Shown: positions 51,336 through 60,027 of the stretch, one piece after another
Layout of the letters: the number at the start of each line of letters is the position of its first letter
Numbering within the stretch: the first letter of the stretch is position 1
DNA from: Chloroflexota bacterium
GTDB taxonomy: Bacteria > Chloroflexota > Anaerolineae > UBA4142 > SHND01
Reading direction: 5' to 3'
Assembly: GCA_029778615.1 (NCBI GenBank)
Contig: JAKOPZ010000316.1
Coordinates: 1-64,000, forward strand
DNA length: 64,000 bases
The notes under the pieces: generated by a model
The model's database searches: none
What the model was told of the DNA's origin: nothing
Seen by the model: the letters and a program-made list of their open reading frames with translations, nothing else
Made by a program: the position numbers and the translations under genes

Positions 51336-53810
51336 CTAGTTTGGCTTTTTTACGCGCACCGCAAGTTCATCACTCCATGTAGATTCGCCGATGGCGTTCA
51401 CGATTTCGATTTTGTATATGTATTTCTTGCCTGTTTTTACGGCTTTGTCCTTGTAGATATAGTTGCCGCCATTCACCGTTCCAATGTTTGTGGCGGGGAT
51501 CAAATCAGCATTCAGCTGATGCCATTCTGTGTCTTTGCCTTTTCTGCGCCAAATGTTAAAGCCCACCATGTTCATTTCCGTCCCGGTGCTCCAACGCACT
51601 TGAACTTGTTTCGCACGCGCCTTGAGCGAAAAGTTGGTCAATTCGGCTGACGTAGGAGTCGAAACGCGGGTATTGGCAGTTGTCGAAGCCGTACCCGCGT
51701 TATAGACGACCTGGGCGTAATTCACATACGGTGTGCTTGAGGCGGTAACAGACGCGCCCACTGTCACATTGAATGTGATAGTGAAACTCGCGTTCACCGC
51801 GAGCGTTTGTCCCGTAAAAGTCCAAACGACTTGGTCGCGATTCAATCCAGTAAAGCCCGCAAGCGTCGGCGCACAGGTCACGACGGGCGTGACTCCTGTA
51901 ATACTTCCGCCAAACGTGCTGCTGCCGGAAATAAATTTAAAGCGCGTGGCGTCCGTGCAAGGAGAATTCCCGATGCCGGGCAAAATGTCGGTGACAACCA
52001 TATTGCTGGCGGTGGCGGTTCCGTTGTTCTTGATAGTGAGTGTATAAGCGACTGTGCCGCCGGGGGCAACACTCGAAGGTGTCCCTGATTTCGAAATCGT
52101 CAGGTTCGATTGCGATGCGGACGATGTGACCGCATTCGAGTTGGCACACGTTGTCGTCTGGGTGCTGCAAATTTTCGCCGAGTTGGTTATCGGGTCGCCG
52201 GTGATATTGTCTGTGCGCGGCATTTGCACTGTGATGTCAATCTCGCCGCCTTCGCCCGGCTGAAGAGTGACCCCGCTCGAAGGAATAAATGTAATTGTTC
52301 TTGGCGAATTGCAAGGGTTACTTGTTGGCGTATAGCGAAAGCCCCCCGAGAGTGTCCCGATGGGTCCGCTGTTGACCGTCACGGCAGTAATACAACTTCC
52401 GGTTGTTTGCGACGGCAATGTATCCGTAAGCACGACATTCGTTTGTGTAACCGTCGAGGTATTCGCATACGTAATTCGGTAGGTAACGGTCGGTCCCGGA
52501 TTGGTCGCCGGGATGATAGCGCCGTCCGAAGCCGTGCCATTGACTGCCACAATCTTTTTGAGAATATAGAGATTCGAGTTTGTGGTACAAACGGACGGCA
52601 CATGATAGCGCCACGGATTGTCCTTGGCGTTCTTGTTCGAATAGGTCGCCGTATCGCCACCAAACACTTCGCAGTTGTTGATGAGTCCGGATGCAGGTGG
52701 GTCTGCCGTCAATTGGAGACTGAGCTTGACGTAGCGAACCTGTCCTACTGAAAGACCTCCAACTGCCCAGCGAACAGCGTTGGTATTGGAAGGCAATGGA
52801 TTCGAGGTCGAGAGCGTATAGCCCGCACTCGTATAGGATCCAACGATTGAACCCACACCTGCGCCATTTTGGCTGGACGCGGGAGAACCCGGATTCGAAC
52901 CAATGCGTGAGCCGGGATAGGAAATACGATTCCAGGGTCCGGTACTGCCGGTGTAATCGAGTTTGTAACCCGAATCGGGTCCGGCAACGGCAGAACCCGC
53001 GTTAAAGGGAGTTGCACCGGTACCGGTGCTAATAATGATTCCTTGAGATGAGACAGGACGCCCGCCGCTTGGACCTGGGAGGCCTGAAGTCCCGAACGCA
53101 TTCGTGCTGCTGGCATCCCACAGATTGTGCGTAGTCGCATTCGTCTGTCCAATAATGGGATTCAATTGTCCGGCAGCCGTCGGATTGATGTTATAGCCAT
53201 TGGTCGCTTGCCGAATGATGCCGTCCGTATCGGGAGTAACGACCAGCGCCGTGCGCGAATCCGTCGAATAAAAGATTCCCGTGTCGGCATAAATTTCTGC
53301 GATTCTGCCGTTACAATTGTTGGTGTAGGTGGGCGAACAACCGGTGGTGTACGAACCTACGTTGAACGGCGCGGCATACGTCCTCTGGTTGCGACTCCCC
53401 CAGCCGTCCGGAGCTGCGCCCGGTAAGTCCGGTGCAATATCCACAAATCCTCCGCTGCCATCGGGTTGGACAATGGAAGCGCCGACTACCAGAGTGTTGG
53501 CGGGAATATAATCGGTAACATACCCCATTGCGCCATTAACACTGGTGTTTGCAATCGGCGTGAACTCGATGATATACGATACGATGTCGCCGCTGCGCAG
53601 TCCCGGGGACCCGCTGCCAGCGCGGCTCTGGATGAGCGCAACCGTTTCCGGCGCAAAATACTTGGTGGTCATAATTTGACCAACGCTGTCTGCGCGCGCA
53701 ATAGCCGGCAGAACAAGTGCAACCAACAGCGCACCGAACACGCCAACAGTGCGCGCCCACCCGAGCAGGAGCTTGCGCGTAGATTGAGGAATTGTTCGAC
53801 TTTCACTCAT
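51336..53810 (-). CDS. Exported DUF11-domain surface protein
   Basis: 824 residues. Signal peptide LLLGWARTVGVFGALLVALV with likely cleavage after ARA. A long extracellular region rich in Thr, Ser, Gly and Asn follows; at about 410-530 and 555-700 are two DUF11-type repeats (NPGPTVTYRITYANTSTVTQ; PGGTVAYTLTIKNNGTATAS). The C-terminal 100 residues (FSLKARAKQVQVRWSTGTEMNMVGFNIWRR) look like a fibronectin-type-III module. No sortase motif or membrane anchor. Probable adhesin, S-layer or sheath component. It is preceded by two riboswitch-like units with terminators, implying c-di-GMP control. Its coding DNA has far fewer GCGCGC runs than neighbours, hinting at different origin. Confidence 0.82.
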   Translation of the reverse strand: MSESRTIPQSTRKLLLGWARTVGVFGALLVALVLPAIARADSVGQIMTTKYFAPETVALIQSRAGSGSPGLRSGDIVSYIIEFTPIANTSVNGAMGYVTDYIPANTLVVGASIVQPDGSGGFVDIAPDLPGAAPDGWGSRNQRTYAAPFNVGSYTTGCSPTYTNNCNGRIAEIYADTGIFYSTDSRTALVVTPDTDGIIRQATNGYNINPTAAGQLNPIIGQTNATTHNLWDASSTNAFGTSGLPGPSGGRPVSSQGIIISTGTGATPFNAGSAVAGPDSGYKLDYTGSTGPWNRISYPGSRIGSNPGSPASSQNGAGVGSIVGSYTSAGYTLSTSNPLPSNTNAVRWAVGGLSVGQVRYVKLSLQLTADPPASGLINNCEVFGGDTATYSNKNAKDNPWRYHVPSVCTTNSNLYILKKIVAVNGTASDGAIIPATNPGPTVTYRITYANTSTVTQTNVVLTDTLPSQTTGSCITAVTVNSGPIGTLSGGFRYTPTSNPCNSPRTITFIPSSGVTLQPGEGGEIDITVQMPRTDNITGDPITNSAKICSTQTTTCANSNAVTSSASQSNLTISKSGTPSSVAPGGTVAYTLTIKNNGTATASNMVVTDILPGIGNSPCTDATRFKFISGSSTFGGSITGVTPVVTCAPTLAGFTGLNRDQVVWTFTGQTLAVNASFTITFNVTVGASVTASSTPYVNYAQVVYNAGTASTTANTRVSTPTSAELTNFSLKARAKQVQVRWSTGTEMNMVGFNIWRRKGKDTEWHQLNADLIPATNIGTVNGGNYIYKDKAVKTGKKYIYKIEIVNAIGESTWSDELAVRVKKPN

Positions 53811-53845
53811 GACTATAAACTCCTAGTTGAATTGACTGGGTGAAT

Positions 53846-53883
53846 AAAAAAAACCGCGCGTGCGTTTTCGGCACGTCGCGGTC
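53846..53883 (-). terminator. Terminator of riboswitch unit B (expression platform)
   Basis: CCGCG-A-CGTGC pairs with GCACG-CGCGG, followed by eight T on the minus strand. It starts inside the last conserved bases of aptamer B, so ligand binding could compete with it. Confidence 0.8.
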
Positions 53884-53949
53884 GGTTACGCCACTCGCTC
53901 CATTCTGCCTAGGCGTCCAATTGACTGCGGCAGAATTTCATTGCGTCCG
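53880..53949 (-). promoter_or_regulatory. Probable c-di-GMP-II riboswitch, proximal unit B
   Basis: On the minus strand: CGGACGCAATGAAA, an 8-bp stem (ATTCTGCC / GGCAGAAT), TTGGACGCC, then AGTGGCGTAACCGACC. The 3' segment resembles the c-di-GMP-II consensus (...AGU-x-GUGCAACCGACC), with ACGCC/GGCGT giving the equivalent helix before the AACC[C/G]ACC core. It lies about 70 nt from the DUF11 gene start and runs into a terminator. Class assignment is from memory of the consensus. Confidence 0.65.
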
Positions 53950-53967
53950 TTGAATAGGGTGCCTTGG

Positions 53968-54006
53968 AAAAAAAACCGCGGGCTGTGCATCTGTCATGCG
54001 CCGCTC
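53968..54006 (-). terminator. Terminator of riboswitch unit A
   Basis: GCGGCGCAT / ATGCACAGCCCGC hairpin (with a small bulge) followed by eight T on the minus strand, directly after aptamer A. Confidence 0.7.
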
Positions 54007-54008
54007 AT

Positions 54009-54153
54009 GGTGGGTTACGCCACTAGCTCCTGACGCATCATCACAGACAATGCGCCCGGTGAGCAACATGTGTGATGTTGCATCACCACTCTACCCATAG
54101 CGTCCAAAACACGAGCGGGTCCGGCGCCGTGCAGTAGAGTTTCATCGCTTCCG
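54009..54153 (-). promoter_or_regulatory. Probable c-di-GMP-II riboswitch, distal unit A
   Basis: Same order as unit B: CGGAAGCGATGAAA, a 7-bp stem (ACTCTAC / GTAGAGT), TTGGACGC, then AGTGGCGTAACCCACC. It is longer because two extra hairpins are inserted (GGTGATGCAACAT with its complement, and GCGCAT/ATGCGT). A TAGAAT -10-like box (54174-54179) is upstream. Two copies in series suggest a steeper or two-step response. Confidence 0.6.
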
Positions 54154-54256
54154 TCTATTCGCTTGGTGAGCAGATTCTACCAGTCAAACATTAAGGAGAA
54201 GATTAGCTTGGCATACGGGGGGGGAAATTTGATGCGGGGCATTCCAAATTCGCAAC

Positions 54257-55300
54257 CTATGGCGCCGTCTGGATCCATTTTTCAGTCGCGTCGTCGTATC
54301 TAAACACATAATCGGTGCGGCGGTCTTCGCTCGTCGCGGAAAGGGTAAAATTGAAATCAATCCCGCGCACGAGCATCTGCTCGCGCGCGTCAAAATCAAT
54401 GCGGCGCGGTTTGTTGAACGTTCCATTCAACGTCGCTTCGAGGCGCGGCTCACCCCAAAAATTTCCATTCGCATCCAACGCAATGGAATAAATTTCCGGT
54501 GTGCGCGCGGAACCGAAAAACAAACGCTTGCCTGTGGACAAGTTAAAAGCCGCAACGCCGAACGCGTCCACATCATCATATTGATTGACCACACTGCCCG
54601 TCCTGACATCAATTTGATAAATGCGTCCCACCTGTTGCGTCCGCGTCGAACCCATCACACTCGTCACGTACAAACTGTTCGTATCGCAATCGTATGCCAG
54701 CGCGAGAATGCCATACGCGTTTTCCGGTGACGGCGGCGCAGCGGACGGCAAATTGATAAACTCACTCATCACGCCGGTATTGGTATCCACGCGATAGAGG
54801 ATGTTTGCTTTTTCGGGCGGATTATCGAGCAAGCTGATGCGCGGGCTGGGTGCGACATAGACATTTCCTTCGCGGTCCACCACAAAAACACCAAGATACC
54901 CGCCAATCGTCCACGAAGGGTCCTGATATTTTTTTCCGTTTGCCAAATCGCCGTTCGGTCCGGGTTCAATCAATTCCAGACCTTTGTTCAAGCGTTCCGA
55001 AGTACTAAACACCACCGCGCGCGAAAAGCCCAATTTTTCAGTTGGGAATTTTGGCGCGCCGCGACACGAATTGGTCGGACCCGGAACCCAGTTCGCCGCG
55101 AGCTTGGGCTCGGTTTGCGCGGTCTGGTTATTCAGCCAAACGAAAATTCCACCAATGCCCAGCACGGCGACAATGCCAAGCACCGCGACCATCAAGCCGA
55201 GACGATTCGCGGGCGCGGCATCTGACGCGCGCATTTCCGTCGCGGCGCGCGTGGGGGGGGGTGAGGGGGGGGGGATGAACGAGCGTTTTTTCTTGGGCAT
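54257..55300 (-). CDS. Membrane-anchored protein with beta-propeller-like domain
   Basis: 347 residues, function unknown. A proline-rich N-terminus (IPPPSPPP) coded by two long homopolymer tracts (nine and ten C in the coding strand) precedes a single membrane span (LGLMVAVLGIVAVLGIGGIFVWL). The outside region has repeated 'x-G-x-V-Y-V-A' strands (GNVYVAPSPRISLLD; NSLYVTSVMG) typical of a beta-propeller or SMP-30-like fold. ATG directly follows the upstream stop (TAAATG). It ends 104 bp before the riboswitch region. A poly-G tract (54217-54224) lies after the stop. Confidence 0.65.
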   Translation of the reverse strand: MPKKKRSFIPPPSPPPTRAATEMRASDAAPANRLGLMVAVLGIVAVLGIGGIFVWLNNQTAQTEPKLAANWVPGPTNSCRGAPKFPTEKLGFSRAVVFSTSERLNKGLELIEPGPNGDLANGKKYQDPSWTIGGYLGVFVVDREGNVYVAPSPRISLLDNPPEKANILYRVDTNTGVMSEFINLPSAAPPSPENAYGILALAYDCDTNSLYVTSVMGSTRTQQVGRIYQIDVRTGSVVNQYDDVDAFGVAAFNLSTGKRLFFGSARTPEIYSIALDANGNFWGEPRLEATLNGTFNKPRRIDFDAREQMLVRGIDFNFTLSATSEDRRTDYVFRYDDATEKWIQTAP

Positions 55301-57043
55301 TTATTTTGTCTGCGCTATTGGCACAAAGTACGGACCGCTGTAGCAAGGATACGCGCGCGGATTGTACATTCCGTTTTGCAACACCACATCCGCCCAACAA
55401 TACTCTTTGCCCGGTGTGTTATCATTCTTTAATTGCGCGACGTACCACAAGACCAAATTCGTGTCCGTGATAGATTCGTCATTCAAATATTTTTCCGGAC
55501 CCTGACGAAAATCGGTGTTACAGCATGGACCAATGGTCGGCAAATCGGACGCGCCCTCATCACGCTGCGCGTCCGCGCGCGTCACATACACAAACGGATT
55601 GTCGCCGCGTTCATAAGGCGAAAATTGTGCGCGTCCGGTCTCCATGTAGTATCCCGCACCTTGCGCGTTGGCGATTCGAAACGAATACCCCGCGTCGTTC
55701 GGAGAAACTTGGTTCGCGAGTTTCCATTGCTCGGTCGTCCACGTCGTCCAATTTCCATTTGACCATTCGGCGAACGAAAACGGCTGTGCCCACTCGATAC
55801 GCGTGACCGGACGATACGTGCCTTCCGTCCCACAACCGCGTCCGAGATTCGCCGCAATGATGCGAAAACTTCCGTCATCGTGAAATTGAAAGCGCTGTTG
55901 GTAATAATAATTGCACGGCAGGGGCCAGAACTCGCTGAAAAAATCTTGAACAATTTCAAACCCGATGCGTTGATTGTCTTGCATCAAATCCAAAACCTGC
56001 GGTCCGCCAAATGCGACGACAGCCGCTTGCGAAAAAACGGGACAGCCAATCGCGTCGCTATAGCCAAAGCCCTCGCCGACGGAATAACTCACGTGCCAGT
56101 CCACCACTTTGGCGCTCGTCAAAACGTTTTGGTCTTGATAGGTGACATTGCTCACGCGCAAGCCATCCGAGCTCGTGAGAATGTAATCCATTTTCCACGC
56201 GCCATTCGTCAACGCCGTTTCCTTGTCGCAAAAATTCGCGGCGACGACATCATTTTGCAAAGAACGTTCGGTGACAGGCGGACCATTGAGCGAACCGAGA
56301 TTTGTCCAGCGCGTGCCAACCAAAACATTGTCGGTCAAATCCACAATCGCCCACAACGCGCGGTCGCCCACTCTAAAAGTGGGCGCGAGGCAATAATGCA
56401 GAGAGCGTTCGCATTGAGATGCTTTCAATGACGTTTTTGTATTCGCCATCATCGCCTGCACGCTTTCGGGTGTATAGCCCAGAGCTTGCTGGACCTGCGG
56501 CGAATTTTTGGCAATGTCAATTGCCAAATTTACCAGCTCCTGCGGCGGGTCGGGTTGCGTATTCTCATATTGATTGATAGCCAGCACGCGTTGGTTATCC
56601 ACATCTACGATTGCGGTCGTCATCAAATTGAGCGCGTAATTGTACATTTCGACGCGATAGCATTTCGTCGCTCGGCACACCGCCGTCTCACCCACGTAAT
56701 CGCTCGCGCGCAGCGGGACAACGCCAAAAATTTCCGCGCGCAGTGGTTTCCCGTCCGGTGCGCGCGTCGTTTCCAAAAAGCGCGGGTCACGCAGAGCCAA
56801 CTGCTGTGCGAAATCGCGTTCCGCATCCAGACCGCGCAGCGCCAACACACTGCCCGTGCGCAGCGCGTTCGCCACCTCCACTTGGCGCGTCGCTACCGCC
56901 GGAATCGGCTGTTGCGGTGTCGCGCGCGGCACAAGCACACCGGCTTCGATGGTTGGCGTCGGCGGCACGCGCGTTGGTCGCGCCGGACCACAGGCGGCAA
57001 GGAACAAGAAAAGGCACAAAAGCGTAATCCGCGTGTTGAGCAT
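55301..57043 (-). CDS. Uncharacterised lipoprotein
   Basis: 580 residues. Lipoprotein signal LNTRITLLCLFLFLAAC, lipobox LAAC, then a Pro/Thr-rich linker. No catalytic motif is recognised; aromatic-rich segments (SNGNWTTWTTEQWKLANQVSP, FWPLPCNYYYQQRF) suggest a beta-sandwich surface protein. The N-terminal domain (VATRQVEVANALRTGSVLALRG) resembles the 'PepSY-like' layout only faintly. ATG 57043 was chosen over the TTG at 57055. Immediately coupled to the next gene, so the two exported proteins probably work together. Upstream TATAAT on this strand at 57080-57085. Confidence 0.65.
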   Translation of the reverse strand: MLNTRITLLCLFLFLAACGPARPTRVPPTPTIEAGVLVPRATPQQPIPAVATRQVEVANALRTGSVLALRGLDAERDFAQQLALRDPRFLETTRAPDGKPLRAEIFGVVPLRASDYVGETAVCRATKCYRVEMYNYALNLMTTAIVDVDNQRVLAINQYENTQPDPPQELVNLAIDIAKNSPQVQQALGYTPESVQAMMANTKTSLKASQCERSLHYCLAPTFRVGDRALWAIVDLTDNVLVGTRWTNLGSLNGPPVTERSLQNDVVAANFCDKETALTNGAWKMDYILTSSDGLRVSNVTYQDQNVLTSAKVVDWHVSYSVGEGFGYSDAIGCPVFSQAAVVAFGGPQVLDLMQDNQRIGFEIVQDFFSEFWPLPCNYYYQQRFQFHDDGSFRIIAANLGRGCGTEGTYRPVTRIEWAQPFSFAEWSNGNWTTWTTEQWKLANQVSPNDAGYSFRIANAQGAGYYMETGRAQFSPYERGDNPFVYVTRADAQRDEGASDLPTIGPCCNTDFRQGPEKYLNDESITDTNLVLWYVAQLKNDNTPGKEYCWADVVLQNGMYNPRAYPCYSGPYFVPIAQTK

Positions 57044-57202
57044 GTTCGATTCCAAGAACGAGGATGGGACAACCTGCGTATTATAATCGGTTGCAGAATT
57101 AGGTTAAACTACAGTCACATCCGCTTACACAGGGGATTGACTCGCAAGTCAGGTCTCGCTCCAAAATTGCAAATAGATAGAGCAAAGGATATTGTAACCA
57201 AT

Positions 57203-58363
57203 ATGCGAATTATTTTATACACAGGCAAGGGCGGCGTAGGCAAAACGTCCGTCGCCGCCGCGACGGCGCTGCGCTGCGCGGAACTGGGTTATCGTACGAT
57301 TGTATTGTCAACGGACGCGGCGCACTCGCTGGCGGATTCGTTCGATTTGAAAATTGGACAAGAGCCGGTTGCCATCGCGCCGCGATTGCACGCGCAAGAA
57401 GTGGACGTATTGTACCAGATGGAAAAGTACTGGGGCAAGGTCCAAGAATATTTTCGTTCGCTCCTGCAATGGCGCGGGGTGGATGAGTTGATTGCGGACG
57501 AAGTGAGTATCCTGCCCGGGATGGATGAGCTGGCATCGCTCTTGCAAATCGTCTATCTCGCGGAATCCAACAAGTACGATGTCATTATTGTGGATTGTGC
57601 GCCAACGGGCGAAACGCTAAAACTTCTTTCGCTCCCCGAAGTGGCGCGCTGGTATCTCACCCACATTTTTCCCGTCGAACGCATGGCGGCGCGGTTTGCC
57701 TCGCCCATCATGCGCGCCATGACCGATATTCCCATGCCCGATGACCAATTGTTCGAGACCATCAAAGAACTGATTCAGCAGTTGAACCGCATGGCAGCGC
57801 TCTTGAGCGATACGCAAAAATCTTCGGTGCGCGTGGTGCTGAATCCTGAAAAGATGGTGATAAAGGAGGCACAACGCACTTTCACGTATATCAATCTGTA
57901 CGGTTTTGCCTGTGACCTGATTGTCTCCAATCGCGTACTGCCCGATGCGATTACCGATTCGTACTTTGACGTGCTCAAGGAATCGCAATCCCGTTACGGC
58001 AAAATGATTGAAGAATCCTTTGCGCCGGTGCCAATTTTCAAGGTCCCATTTTTTGCCCAAGAGGTTGTTGGCGTGGAAATGCTCAAGCACATGGCAGATG
58101 TGTTGTATGGCAAGGCGGACCCCGCTCAAGTCTTTTATGAAGGCAGCCCGCAAGAAATCGTCAAAAATGGCAAGGGCTATCTGCTAAAGATGAAACTCCC
58201 GTTCGCCGCGAAAAGCGATGTGCATCTCACGCGCGCGGGCGACGAACTCGCCATCAGCGTCGGAAATTTTCGCCGCAATGCAATTCTGCCGCGCGCGCTC
58301 GCCGCGCTCGAAGTGAAAAAGGCGCGAATGGAAGAAGGCAAACTGGTGGTGAGTTTTGCGTAG
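57203..58363 (+). CDS. ArsA/Get3-family ATPase
   Basis: 386 residues. RIILYTGKGGVGKTSVAAAT contains the deviant Walker A (Lys10-Gly-Gly...GKT, signature of ArsA/Get3), LSTDAAHSLADSF is the switch I region and VDCAPTGETLKLLSLP the Walker B/A-loop. The C-terminal domain resembles an alpha-crystallin-like domain found in many bacterial ArsA proteins (VHLTRAGDELAISVGNF). With no arsenic genes nearby, a membrane-protein targeting or redox role is likelier than arsenite export. The ATG at 57203 is used; the long frame from 56486 is antisense to the lipoprotein gene. Confidence 0.85.
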   Translation: MRIILYTGKGGVGKTSVAAATALRCAELGYRTIVLSTDAAHSLADSFDLKIGQEPVAIAPRLHAQEVDVLYQMEKYWGKVQEYFRSLLQWRGVDELIADEVSILPGMDELASLLQIVYLAESNKYDVIIVDCAPTGETLKLLSLPEVARWYLTHIFPVERMAARFASPIMRAMTDIPMPDDQLFETIKELIQQLNRMAALLSDTQKSSVRVVLNPEKMVIKEAQRTFTYINLYGFACDLIVSNRVLPDAITDSYFDVLKESQSRYGKMIEESFAPVPIFKVPFFAQEVVGVEMLKHMADVLYGKADPAQVFYEGSPQEIVKNGKGYLLKMKLPFAAKSDVHLTRAGDELAISVGNFRRNAILPRALAALEVKKARMEEGKLVVSFA

Positions 58364-58375
58364 GGGGCGAGATTT

Positions 58376-58403
58376 TCGACAAATCCCGCGTTGCGCGTAT
58401 AGT
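58376..58403 (+). promoter_or_regulatory. Leaderless-type promoter of the methyltransferase gene
   Basis: TCGACA (58376-58381), 16-bp spacer, TATAGT (58398-58403), 7 nt to the ATG at 58411. Third example of a -10 box next to the start codon. Confidence 0.5.
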
Positions 58404-58410
58404 TATTTCC

Positions 58411-59274
58411 ATGTCTGCAAAACCGCATCTCGAACCACTGCCGCCTGAGCGCTGGCGAAAAAATCTAACCGATTATAACGAAGGACTCGGGCTCGTCTAT
58501 GAACGTTTGATGTTGAATGATTTTTTGCAAGCGCTGCAAAAAAAACACGGCATCCAAACTGTCATCGAAGCGCCGATTTATGGGATGGCAGGCGTGAGCG
58601 GCATCAATTCCGTCATCCTCGCGCGCAACGGCGCAACCGTCACGCTCGTTGATGACAACGCGGAACGTCTCGAACACATTCAACGCATCTGGGGTGAATT
58701 GAATCTACCCGCAAATTTCAATCTCCAGTCTCCAATCTCCAGTCTTCCTTTTCCGAACAAAGCGTTTGACCTTGCTTGGAACTGGGCGGCGTTGTGGTAT
58801 CTGCCCGATGCAGAGAAACTCATCGGCGAACTCGTGCGCGTTTCGCGCAACTTGATTTTTATCGCGATGCCCAATCGCGCGCAGGTGGGATACTTGATGC
58901 GAAAATATGTTTTGGAAAAAGATTTCGTGAATTATGTAGATGAAGCGTGGGCGAACATCAACCGCGTGAAAAATATTTTGCGCGATTGGGACTGCGAAAT
59001 TATTGACGAAGGTGTTCTCGATGTACCGCCGTGGCCCGATACGGTGATGCCTGCAACGGAAGTGTTGAAGCGACTTGGGATTCAATCGAAAGAGATGCAA
59101 TCGCGGTTTGAAGGCGAAGGTTGGAATTGGAGTTCGATGGATTATTATTTGGGCAAGAAACCGGAATTGAAAGGGCAGATGGATCGTTACGCGTTTTTGG
59201 AACGCGCGCCGCTGCCATGGCAAATCAAAAGCATTTGGGCGCATCATCGGTATTGTGTTGCGCGCGTGAGGTGA
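58411..59274 (+). CDS. SAM-methyltransferase-like protein
   Basis: 287 residues. A degenerate Rossmann fold: VIEAPIYGMAGVSGINSVILARNGATVTLVDDN corresponds to motifs I-II with the glycine loop altered to APIYGMAG, and FDLAWNWAALWYLPDAEKLIGELVRVSRNLIFIAMPN to motifs IV-V. So it may be a divergent methyltransferase or non-catalytic. A heptamer repeat (58720-58747) is translated as NLQSPISSL inside the fold. It heads a plus-strand operon with Uma2, GT2 and radical SAM genes; the start lies 7 nt downstream of a -10 box. Confidence 0.6.
   Translation: MSAKPHLEPLPPERWRKNLTDYNEGLGLVYERLMLNDFLQALQKKHGIQTVIEAPIYGMAGVSGINSVILARNGATVTLVDDNAERLEHIQRIWGELNLPANFNLQSPISSLPFPNKAFDLAWNWAALWYLPDAEKLIGELVRVSRNLIFIAMPNRAQVGYLMRKYVLEKDFVNYVDEAWANINRVKNILRDWDCEIIDEGVLDVPPWPDTVMPATEVLKRLGIQSKEMQSRFEGEGWNWSSMDYYLGKKPELKGQMDRYAFLERAPLPWQIKSIWAHHRYCVARVR
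58720..58747. repeat. Heptamer repeat copy inside the methyltransferase-like gene
   Basis: TCTCCAG, TCTCCAA, TCTCCAG in tandem, in frame, giving NLQSPISS in the protein. Confidence 0.7.
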
Positions 59275-59277
59275 ACT

Positions 59278-60027
59278 ATGACAATTGTTCCGTTTCCACC
59301 ACAAACTCAAGTTCATTATCCTGAATCGGATGGCAAACCTATGGCAGAAACGATGAAGCATATTCTTGTCATCACCTATCTTTTGGATGTGTTGATGGCT
59401 TGGTTCAAAGACCGCGCGGATATGTACGTCGGCGGAAACAATATGATTTATTACGCCGAAGGTTTTCCCAAGTTGTCGTTCGCGCCCGATGTCTATCTCA
59501 TTCCCGGGCTGGACAAAACACCGCGTCGGATTATCAAGCTGTGGGAAGAGAAAAGCGCGCCTTCCGTCATTTTTGAAATCACTTCGCGCGCAACTTGGGA
59601 AGTTGATTTGGGAGACAAGATGGAACTGTATGCACAAATCGGCGTACGTGAATATTTTGTTTATGATGTCGAGCATGAAGAACTTGACCCGCCGCTGCGT
59701 GGTTTTCGTTTGGTGGGCAACAAGTATGAACGTTTGCACTCGAACGAGGATGGAGAGCTTTATAGTGAAGAAATGCAACTTGCCCTTCAAGAAGTTGATG
59801 GGACACTGCGGCTCATCAATCCACAAACGCGAGAAATTCTGAAAAATTACATCGAGAGTGATGAGGCAATGCGCGCCGCAGAAGAGGAAGCGCGCGCCGC
59901 AGAAGAGGAAGCGCGTCATGCCGAGCTGCGCGCCGAACAAGAACGCCAAGCACGACTGCAAGCCGAAGCCGAAAACGCGCGTCTGCGCGCCGAACTCGAA
60001 AAATTGCGCGGCAAGCAGGATAGATGA
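59278..60027 (+). CDS. Uma2-family (DUF820) endonuclease-like protein with coiled coil
   Basis: 249 residues. Uma2 core: SFAPDVYLIPG (Asp), VIFEITSRATWEVDLGDKMELYAQIGVREYFVYD (Glu-x-x-Ser..., Lys and the GVxEYxxxD end), a PD-(D/E)xK-like nuclease fold of unknown target. After residue 195 a charged coiled coil of repeats (EEEARAAEEEARHAELRAEQE) reaches the C-terminus. AGGTGA precedes the ATG. The stop overlaps the GT2 start (ATGA), which is odd for a nuclease-like protein; perhaps it was inserted into an existing operon. Confidence 0.8.
   Translation: MTIVPFPPQTQVHYPESDGKPMAETMKHILVITYLLDVLMAWFKDRADMYVGGNNMIYYAEGFPKLSFAPDVYLIPGLDKTPRRIIKLWEEKSAPSVIFEITSRATWEVDLGDKMELYAQIGVREYFVYDVEHEELDPPLRGFRLVGNKYERLHSNEDGELYSEEMQLALQEVDGTLRLINPQTREILKNYIESDEAMRAAEEEARAAEEEARHAELRAEQERQARLQAEAENARLRAELEKLRGKQDR

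Noticed and set aside
53847-54153. CRISPR-like array (spaced similar units)
   Set aside because: Only two units, different in length, each ending in a terminator; they fit riboswitches better.
57124-57150. Small hairpin (TGACT / AGTCA) between the lipoprotein and ArsA genes
   Set aside because: 5-bp stem without T-run; no clear function.
56486-57202. Upstream extension of the ArsA frame
   Set aside because: Antisense to the lipoprotein gene; the ArsA fold begins exactly at ATG 57203.
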